Assembly: GCA_032690845.1 (NCBI GenBank) | Contig: CM064421.1 | Coordinates: 38,244,963-38,308,962, forward strand | DNA: 64,000 bases | Origin: Eleusine coracana subsp. coracana | Lineage: Eukaryota; Streptophyta; Magnoliopsida; Poales; Poaceae | Direction: 5' to 3' | Part shown: piece after piece, positions 56,437-64,000 of the stretch | Position numbering within the stretch: position 1 is the stretch's first letter | Layout: each line of letters begins with the position of its first letter | Translations under genes and position numbers: made by a program | Notes under the pieces: model-generated | The model's input: the letters and a program-made list of their open reading frames with translations, nothing else | Database searches by the model: none | Told to the model about the DNA's origin: nothing

Positions 56437-57354
56437 TTCCTCATCCAACGCTCAAGGTTACCTTTCTATGAAGACTACAATGTCGACGCAGTGTGGATTC
56501 CCCCACGGATGACTTTGATGCCTATTCCCAGAAGACCATACTACGATGGAATTCTGTCTTCTTAAGAGAGGTTCAGGCAGGCTGACCGACAGCCATGTAG
56601 GAGACATCACATGTACAACTAGGGATGCTCTTTTAGTTTTTCTGTTGTTGTCATGTTAATACTATCGAACATAATGCTATGAGATGGGTGAATGGCCTCT
56701 TGATGTTTCCTGCTATTTCGGCCTGGATTCTATTGCACTAGGTTACAACATCGTATCACGAAAGTACCTCCTTCCACTTGATATTTGGTCCTGGACTGTA
56801 GGTTCTCCCAATTCCCAAACTGATTGACTCGATGATTCCAATCTGGTGATGACTGCAATGCTGCCTGCTGTTAGCCTGCACATCTCACATCTCAGGTGAC
56901 ACCTGCGACCCAAACCTTTCCGTCGATTGTCGTGCACTGGAACGTTCTACTCCATGCTTTGCTTTGACCATCATGTGCAACCGGACGTTTCAGTGCTGCA
57001 CGGATCCATGTGGGTCAACTGTCAGTTACCAGTAGCGCTGATTTGGTAACGTAACTCGGCGCCATTATTGTATCGTTATACTACTCGCTGCCACTGTACT
57101 AGTCCGGCGGTCTCCAACGGTCGGAAAATCGGCCGGGAGCCAACGGACCGAGTCGTCCCTCTTCTTCTGGGCTCCGCGCCTCCCACACAAAGGGGAGTCA
57201 CGAGACCGAGGAGAAGCAGCGACCAAGCAAGCAACTGGAATCCAACGTCTCTTTCCCCGCATCCTCTCCTCTCTCTCTGTCGCTCTCGTGCCTCGTCGTC
57301 CATCCCCCTGCCGCCCTGCCTGCTCGTACACGAGGCCGCGGGAGGGGGGAGGCG
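56437..57354. other. 3' UTR of RBP45 and promoter of the next gene
   Basis: Intergenic. The last 250 bases are a GC-rich leader with pyrimidine tracts (TCCTCTCCTCTCTCTCTGTC). No separate gene recognised. Confidence 0.5.
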
Positions 57355-59606
57355 ATGGAGTTCATGGAGCCCAAGGACATCGACTGGAGCCGGGTGGTGT
57401 CGCGGTACGTGCGCGACGAGACCTACGAGGGCATCGTCGCCCCGCGCTGGGCTGATCTCGCCGACCCCAACGCCGGTCGCGCCGACGTTCACGACGAGGC
57501 CTGGTTCTGCCGCCCCGGTGCGTACGCCTCTCTTTCCCCCCTTTCCCCTCTCCTCTCCCCGCTGGCGGAGGCATCCAATGCAATGGGCATCCGGCTGTTC
57601 GGTGGTTCAAGAACAGCCGGGTTCTTTCTTCTTGGGCACGGATTTCGCACGTCTGTTCTTACGAATTCGATCTCTACTCCACTCTGTGCAAAAGAAAAAA
57701 AAAATCGAGGCTTTGCTGATTTCTTGATCTGTAGATTGCCGGCACCCCAAGACGGCCGAGGATTTCTTCAAGCTGAGCCCCAGCCCCAAGGTGCGTCTCC
57801 AATATCGAATTCTCGCGCGCCTTTTCTTTTCCCTGATTAGCTGAATCTCCTCACGTTTCTTTCCCCTGCCGGAACAGGGCAAGCTACTGCGATCAGTGTC
57901 GGCCATGCTGCCGTTCGCGGAGCGGGACCCCAACGCCACAAACCTCAGGTGCGTAACAATTTACTTCCCCCCATCATCGAATTCAGCTGTTCGTCGCGCG
58001 CCCCGGCTTGTTCTGATCCCGTTTTGTTCCATCGCGTTGCTCAGGGAAGGAAATTACAATGCCAAGTGGCGAGGCGGGGGTCCCGGCGGCGCTGTCGCCA
58101 CATTCGCGTCGCCCAAGCCGAAGCCAGTGCCCAAGAAGAGGGTGTTCCGGGAGGACAGCGAGAACCAGGACCCCGCGCTGGCCACGCCGCCTCCGCCGGT
58201 AAGCGGTAGGCCGCCGTTCGGTGCCACCCGGTGGGCCAAGAACGCCAAGGAGGCCATCAAGTGCAGTGCGGAGAAGCGGCCGGACAACGCGGAGAAGGAG
58301 GCGCTGCTCAGCAAGAACGCCGCGCCGAGGCAGCTCAAGAGCACCCTCTCGGCGAGGAACCTCTTCTCCGGCAAGGATATACTTGGCCAGATATCTGAGT
58401 TCTACGATGAGCTCAAGCGGATGGTTGGCGGCGTCGGCAACCGGCCTGTCACAGACACCCAGAGGGAAATCAGCTTAAGCCCAGTGTAACTTTTCTCTCA
58501 TCGAAATAATTCATGGATGTAGTAATTATCGAATCGGCGCTTTCAGATCCTTGACATTTCGATCTTTTCAGGAAAGGGAACGATGTGGAAGAGAAGGTGT
58601 CTTCTGATGATGGCATCAGGGCTCCGGTTCAGTCGCCGATAGTGAAGGGGCTGGCAAGACAAGAAACCGTGAAAAAGAGTCCAAGCCCAATGTATGTATA
58701 CTCCGAAGAGTTATCACAATGCACTCACTTCGTACAAAACTATTGCTAGTTTTGCTCAAGATTGTGAACGGTTTGTTCTTTTGTGCAGAAAGGGTAAGAA
58801 GGTGGGGTTGAAGGTGGAAGCAGGGAAGCAAAGGTCACCCTCTGTGCTGAAGGAGGTGAAGGCCACACCGCCTACTCCACAACGGTTTCCATCGCCATCA
58901 GCAAACCGCATGAAGAATGTTAAAGCAGGGGGGATGGCAACGGCAGGCTCACCACTCCAGAAACCACTGAAGATGACTCCGGTATGCCTGTAGTTAATAG
59001 TATTCAATGCCTGCACTATAGATGTGTTTTATATCATGCTGTTGTATCAAATCATATACCATTGTTCAAGAAATCTCATCTGATATCTTAGGGCCTGAAA
59101 TAGTGTTCACAACCTATTATAGTTTCTGCATGACCATGTCCTCTGTTCTTTTTTTATCCATGTCGTTTCATCATGCCTGTTTCCTTGTGATGGGGCCTTC
59201 TTCTCAGTCAATCTTCATACATTTCTATGTGTAACTGTGTCTTGTCATTGGACTCATTTTTCTTACTTTTGAATAAACACAGTGATCACATATTTCATTG
59301 CGACTGTATGTTGAATCCCTGCTCACATAAAAAAGATAAACGGCTTCACAGCCCTGCTTTCTTATACAGTCAATCTTCATACATTGCTTTTCATCTGAAG
59401 TTGACTATGTAGATAGCTAATTTCTGTAATTATTACTTATTCTTCAGGAGAAGGGGACACCTAGTAAGGATCCGGAGAAGAAAAGAGATGCTACGAGACA
59501 ACCTTTTGGGGTTAAGGATATGAACAATCCAAAAGCTTGTGATGCAGAAGGGACCTCCAGTAGCATGTTTTGGTTCTTGAAGCCTTGCACTTTCCTTGTG
59601 GAGTAG
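57355..59606 (+). CDS. Plant protein of unknown function, basic, 400 residues
   Basis: I do not recognise a characterised function. Predicted exons: 57355-57517, 57735-57790, 57878-57948, 58045-58485, 58572-58691, 58789-58981 and 59448-59606, GT-AG throughout, 1203 nt for 400 residues. The N-terminus looks conserved and folded: DWSRVVSRYVRDETYEGIVAPRWADL, then a Cys/His stretch WFCRPDCRHPKTAEDFFKL (about 49-68) that might bind metal. From residue about 100 it is rich in Lys, Ser and Pro, with KPKPVPKKRVF and several SP or TP sites suited to cyclin-dependent or MAP kinases, and probably disordered. A helix-like patch is LGQISEFYDELKRM. It ends MFWFLKPCTFLVE. The composition suggests a nuclear or chromatin- or microtubule-associated protein, which is a guess. 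Confidence 0.85.
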
Positions 59607-60904
59607 CAGCATAATGAGCAACACTTCATGTAGTTAGAATTCATTACTTCATTTTTTCCAAATATTCTCAGCTCCTATTTGATTGGTTCATTTGATGGTT
59701 CGGGGAATAAACAAAAGACATATGTATAGTTATACAGGTTGAGTCTTTCCATATGTATAATTCGAGATATAGCAAAATGTACTTCTTCTGCTCATTAGAT
59801 GTATTATCAAAGAAACTTCTTTCTTATGTGATATTTTGAGTTAACACAGTTACATACTTGGTTTGGATGCCGTTTGCCACGCTACCCTTCTTTTGCTGTC
59901 CAAAACTTCAAACAGAGTAAAATACTCGCCCCTTCTAACTTCAATAGCTTATTTGTGGTCTGTAAAGGTTCAGTAGTCGCGGGGCAATAGCATTTCTTCT
60001 TCCGATGGATGCTGAGAGATGCAAAGAAATGCGACAGTTATGAATTCTGATAACTCACGTTAAAAAAAAAATACGGAGTACTTATGTAAAGCATTTTTAT
60101 AAGTCAAAACAGATGGTCTGCTTGTATTCCCGAGATAACAACCTTTTTAAACGCCACTGGCAACCACTCAACCGCGTCTTTAAATAAGTGACATTTTTCT
60201 TAGGTCGTATGATTGTCTGAATGATCTTGTTCATCAGAGTCCAGGACATCAAGGGAAGCTGACGCAATTGGTTGAGCCAGCTGGGGGTAGTGTTGTCATT
60301 TCTTTTGCTTAACAGGAAAAAAGGATGCGAAACAGGAAAGACGGGGAAATTGTATTTAGTACAATATGAGTATCCACTCTTTTAGAAAAGTATCCACTCT
60401 TTGTAGCGGCGTTTGATCTATTCGGGTTCCTGTCGGACCCGAACCCCACTTCTCCAAGATCCGCTCCAATCGGTCGTCCCTTCTCTCTTTTGCTCGAATA
60501 ATCGCGACGGCTTGCGCCTCCAAAATTCTTCATCGGAGAGTTAATTCTTATAGGCCGCTGATGAGCTTCCACCCCCAACAGGCGGCTAGCCATTCTTGTT
60601 TTTCCCCCATTCCACACAAGTTCTGTTTTTCCCTAATCACAGCTTCGATTTGTGTTCATTGGTGTTGATTCGACGAATTCGTGTGTTTCGTGGTGCCTAA
60701 GTTGATTGGTTTTTGCTCTTTCTGATTGGTCCTTCGCTAGATTTCTTGGGACTTCCAAGGACACTCTGAAGTCGCCTCCTTCTTTTACAGTTTGTTGGCT
60801 TATGGTTTAATCGATCGGAGTCAACCTTTGCGACCCTGATCCCAATTCTAATTGGTCTTCATGCATTTGCGGTGAGAATGTGATGCTCAGGTGGTAGTTT
60901 GACC
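59607..60904. other. 3' UTR of the unknown gene and upstream region of the GT47 gene
   Basis: Contains the 3' flank of the preceding gene, AT-rich spacer, and the probable leader of the glycosyltransferase gene with three tiny upstream ORFs just before its start (60861, 60878 and 60883). Confidence 0.5.
60878..60883 (+). promoter_or_regulatory. Minimal AUG-stop upstream ORF
   Basis: ATGTGA, a start codon followed at once by a stop, lies 22 bases before the GT47 start codon. It is flanked by two other short uORFs (60861-60875 and 60883-60897). Its presence in the mRNA is inferred. Confidence 0.45.
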
Positions 60905-63900
60905 ATGCTCACAATCCGTTCGACGAAATGCCCTGTAGCATTTCTGGTCGTGGCTGGCGCCCTTGTGGTGCTTGTCTCCAGTGTCCATGTGTTCATGGTG
61001 CCAATTCTTCCTTCCTCGTTGAACTATTTTGGTGCTCACGGCAGTATAAGCCGGTCGAGGAATGTGCTCCCGGGCGTCGGGGTAGTGAACTCGCGTCTCA
61101 GGGTGCAGTTCCCTTCTGATTCATTTGGGGCTGTGGCGTTCCGCGGCGCGCCATGGAAGGCGGAGATTGGAAGGTGGCTTGCTGGGTGCCATGCGAACTC
61201 TTCGTCTGTCAACGTTACTGAGGTGTGCGCTTGCCTTTGTCACAGTCCATTGTGCTTTGCTTTAGATGGCTTCGGGTTAATTTGATTTGCTCTTTCGCTT
61301 ACAGGCTATAGGTGCGAAACAGTGTGAGAAAGACTGCAGTAGCCGCGGCGTGTGCAACTATGACCTGGGAGAATGCAGATGCTTTCACGGATATTCTGGT
61401 TGGTTTTACTTTATCAATTTTAAATTTGGATTAACCACAGGCTTTTAGGAACTTAAGAAAATATTGGGTGTAAAAAAGGCAAAAGAGCATTGCAAGCTTC
61501 ATAGAATTAAGAAAATAGGAAAAAACTAATTTGGATGTTTATATTGTATTGAACACTTCAACTTGCAAATGTCTCATTAACCAAACCATATAACAGTATA
61601 ACTAGGGTTTCCTTGTCTGCAAATATCCCAGAGGATAAACTGTGAGCACAAATTGTGTACCTGCAAGAACATAGAACATTGGTCTTTCAAAAAAGGAACA
61701 TAGAACATCCAGTTTGTATGTCCTATATAGGCCATTCAGTTTGTTACTCCTTCCATCCTTTTATCTCCCTCGTCTAATAAAATTCTCATTTTTCGAAAAT
61801 CTTCCTCGCCCGAGGGGAAATTAAATGGCATGCGAGGTGGACTGTTCAGTATCTGGGGCCATGCGGAAAGAGGCACAACACTACTGGTTGTTGCATGCTA
61901 AGGCGCACGAGTAATTGCTGCGTGCAGGCTTAGCATTGGCAGCGTGCATGAAAAATATCTCACTACTCTCGCGTTGATTGTTTTGTTGGTCACTGTGCAT
62001 AGTCTAATACGATTGAGATTCTGAGATGGAGGGAGTATTATTTAGGGCTTAATATATGGATTTATGACTTAATTAAATCCTCATGATTAATTTCTGTGAG
62101 TATGACCATTATCAGATGTGGTACAATGGAAATTGAACTAGCCATTTTTGAGTTATCTGATTATAACTTTTTGTTTAGAAAGATTTAACCTGCTTTTATA
62201 GAAAGCAAACATTCGTGAGTAGGAATTACCAGCTTACATGAAAGGCACAAAGAGCTCAAAAGTCTTATCTATAATCATGTTGATGTACTTATATAGGTTT
62301 TTGTGTATTAATAACTTATTGTTATGTGTTCTTCGACTATATTAATATTTTCTGTTGCTTTCAAATTTTCTCATAACGTGCACTTTTAGTGTCCTTATCA
62401 AGGTTCGAAGTTACAACATGGCTTCACTGATACAGGGAAAGGATGCGAGACAATTATGAAGTTGGAATGTAACCTCCCAAGCTCCCCCGAATGGCCTGCT
62501 GGACGATGGATAGTTTCTATCTGCGCAGCTCACTGTGACACGACCAGAGCAATGTGCTTTTGTGGACCAGGAACAAAATATCCGGATCGTCCGGTGGCAG
62601 AAGCTTGCGGTTTTAAAACAATGTAAGAGAATCATTATATAAAAACTTATTGTTATGTGTTTTATGGTATTAATTATAAAGCTTATTTTGTTGATCTTTC
62701 TAGCTTGCCTGCAAAACCTGATGATCCGAAGCTTACTGATTGGAAAAAACCCGATCTGGAAAATATATTCACTACAAACAGCAGTAAGCCAGGATGGTGT
62801 AATGTGGTCCCAGAGGATGCATATTCATCCAAAGTGAAGTTTAAAGAAGAATGTGATTGCAAATACGATGGACTCTGGGGGCGATTCTGTGAGACACGTG
62901 TTGAAAGCAGCTGCATCAACCAGTGCTCTGGACATGGATATTGCCGTGGTGGTTTCTGTCAGGTATGTCTCAGAGAAAGCTATTTAGCTGAAGACATTAT
63001 AGTGCTTATGTTAATTTTTTTAATGTATTGATTGTATTTGCTGCCTTCTTAAGCTTTAATCTCATTGAGGATTTTTTCAGTGTGATACTGGATATTTTGG
63101 GATCGATTGCAGCATCCCATCAGCAAATTCACTTGCATATGACTGGCCTTCATGGCTCCAACCACCAATGAATTTAACTGACCTAAAAAGTACAAGAAAT
63201 ACCCCCATTGATGTTAAGGTTGTTGTTCAGAAAAAACGGCCACTTATATATGTATATGATTTGCCACCTGAGTTTGACAGTCATCTTCTTGAAGTAAGTC
63301 TATTGTCAGAGGTTTTGTCCCTTGCATTCTTAAAGCTTTGCTGCAACACTAAAATCAATATTTTCTTTCACAGGGACGACGTTTCAAGTTACAGTGTGTG
63401 AACAGAATATATGATGACAAGAACAGAACTATATGGACCCCACAATTGTATGGTGCCCAGGTTTGCTTATGTTTGTTTTTCCATGTTCACAGAAATTCAG
63501 TTGCGATTACCGTGGCACAAGTAGATCTGAACAGTATTCCATTTTCTTAGATGGCACTTTATGAGAGCATTCTTGCTAGCCCTCACCGCACTCTTAATGG
63601 GGATGAAGCTGATTATTTCTATGTGCCTGTGCTTGACTCATGTTTAATAACAAGATCTGATGATTCCCCACATCTGCTAATGCCAGTAAGAAATAGTGTC
63701 CAAATGTTGTGCTTTTGTGGTCCTTGTTTTCTCCCACCAGTAATTGACTTTTAATTTTAGAGAGACCTGCGCCTTAGGAGCTATCATACTCTGGAGTACT
63801 ATAGAATGGCTTATGACCACATAGCTCAGCAGTATCCTTACTGGAACCGTACTGCTGGAAGAGACCATATTTGGGTAGGTATTATGTTTGGACAAAATTA

Positions 63901-64000
63901 ACAGTAAAATTCTCATTAGTCATTCTTGAAATGAAAATGGCTGATATAGTCTTACAACTTGCAAAAAGGAAGTTCTTTTCATGGGATGAAGGTGCATGCT
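60905..64000 (+). CDS. ExAD: EGF-domain exostosin-family (GT47) glycosyltransferase, ExAD-like, partial
   Basis: Cut by the window end. Predicted exons: 60905-61222, 61305-61398, 62436-62622, 62704-62962, 63081-63293, 63374-63460, 63551-63685, 63761-63874 and 63973 onward, all phases compatible. It is a type II Golgi protein: a short cytosolic N-terminus and a membrane anchor at about residues 9-33 (VAFLVVAGALVVLVSSVHVF). Two EGF-like modules follow, at about 112-141 (CEKDCSSRGVCNYDLGECRC) and about 272-298 (CINQCSGHGYCRGGFCQCDTG). The GT47 domain starts at RPLIYVYDLPPEF, continues through ADYFYVPV and RDHIW, and reaches FFSWDEGAC at the edge. EGF plus GT47 in one protein is characteristic of Arabidopsis ExAD, which adds the fourth arabinose on extensin hydroxyproline. 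That role is assigned by resemblance only. Confidence 0.88.
61747..62035. mobile_element. Stowaway-type MITE in intron 2 of the GT47 gene, 289 bp
   Basis: The ends are CTCCTTCCATCC at the left and GAGATGGAGGGAG at the right, with TA at 61745-61746 and 62036-62037. It lies within the intron between exons ending at 61398 and starting at 62436. The interior is less AT-rich than that of the other copies. Confidence 0.88.

Noticed and set aside
57068..57727. 219-codon plus-strand open frame over the leader and first exon of the unknown gene
   Set aside because: It runs through the pyrimidine-rich leader and intron 1 in a different phase. The phase starting at 57355 splices cleanly into seven exons.

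Overview
This is a plant nuclear window, almost certainly from a grass. The clues are Stowaway and Tourist MITEs, a CACTA element with CACTACCA ends, a cluster of small GC-rich cystatin genes, several copies of the grass-expanded DUF1618 family, and GT-AG introns in otherwise conserved plant genes. The repeat set resembles Oryza or a close relative, but the species is an inference.

Layout. (1) 1-28.5 kb is an accessory region on the minus strand holding five cystatin-like (cysteine protease inhibitor) copies at 3.7, 6.4, 9.0, 25.2 and 28.1 kb. The first has lost its signal peptide and looks broken; the other four encode short secreted proteins. None keeps the canonical Gln of the inhibitory loop. 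Between the third and fourth copies lies a 12.6-kb nested transposon: a small non-autonomous CACTA element (12142-24781, CTG target duplication) into which an 11.2-kb Copia-type LTR retrotransposon (13195-24439) has jumped. That retrotransposon has gag but no pol, and carries arrays of a 15-bp palindrome just upstream of its LTR TATA box. (2) 28.8-42.6 kb holds four DUF1618 copies, two on plus and two facing on minus, all damaged, with a dead 5'-truncated L1-type LINE and a solo LTR. Two unrelated transposons interrupt the two minus-strand copies at almost the same codon. (3) 46-64 kb is a conserved block of four multi-exon genes, all on plus: a BIG BROTHER-type RING-H2 ubiquitin ligase (organ size control), an RBP45-type triple-RRM mRNA-binding protein, a 400-residue plant protein of unknown function, and the 5' part of an EGF-containing GT47 exostosin-family glycosyltransferase resembling the extensin arabinosyltransferase ExAD, cut by the window end. 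Exon boundaries were placed by hand from splice consensus and phase; the three complete genes sum to 747, 1245 and 1203 nt with open frames.

The genes do not form one pathway. The right block looks like ordinary, syntenic housekeeping and development genes. The left two thirds are a fast-evolving zone of tandem duplication and transposon insertion. I did not find a convincing new multi-gene system. The most unusual signals are the palindrome arrays of the gag-only retrotransposon, the diverged cystatin cluster including one with an extensin-like Pro-rich linker, the paired transposon hits in the DUF1618 paralogues, and the upstream ORFs predicted for the BIG BROTHER and GT47 transcripts.
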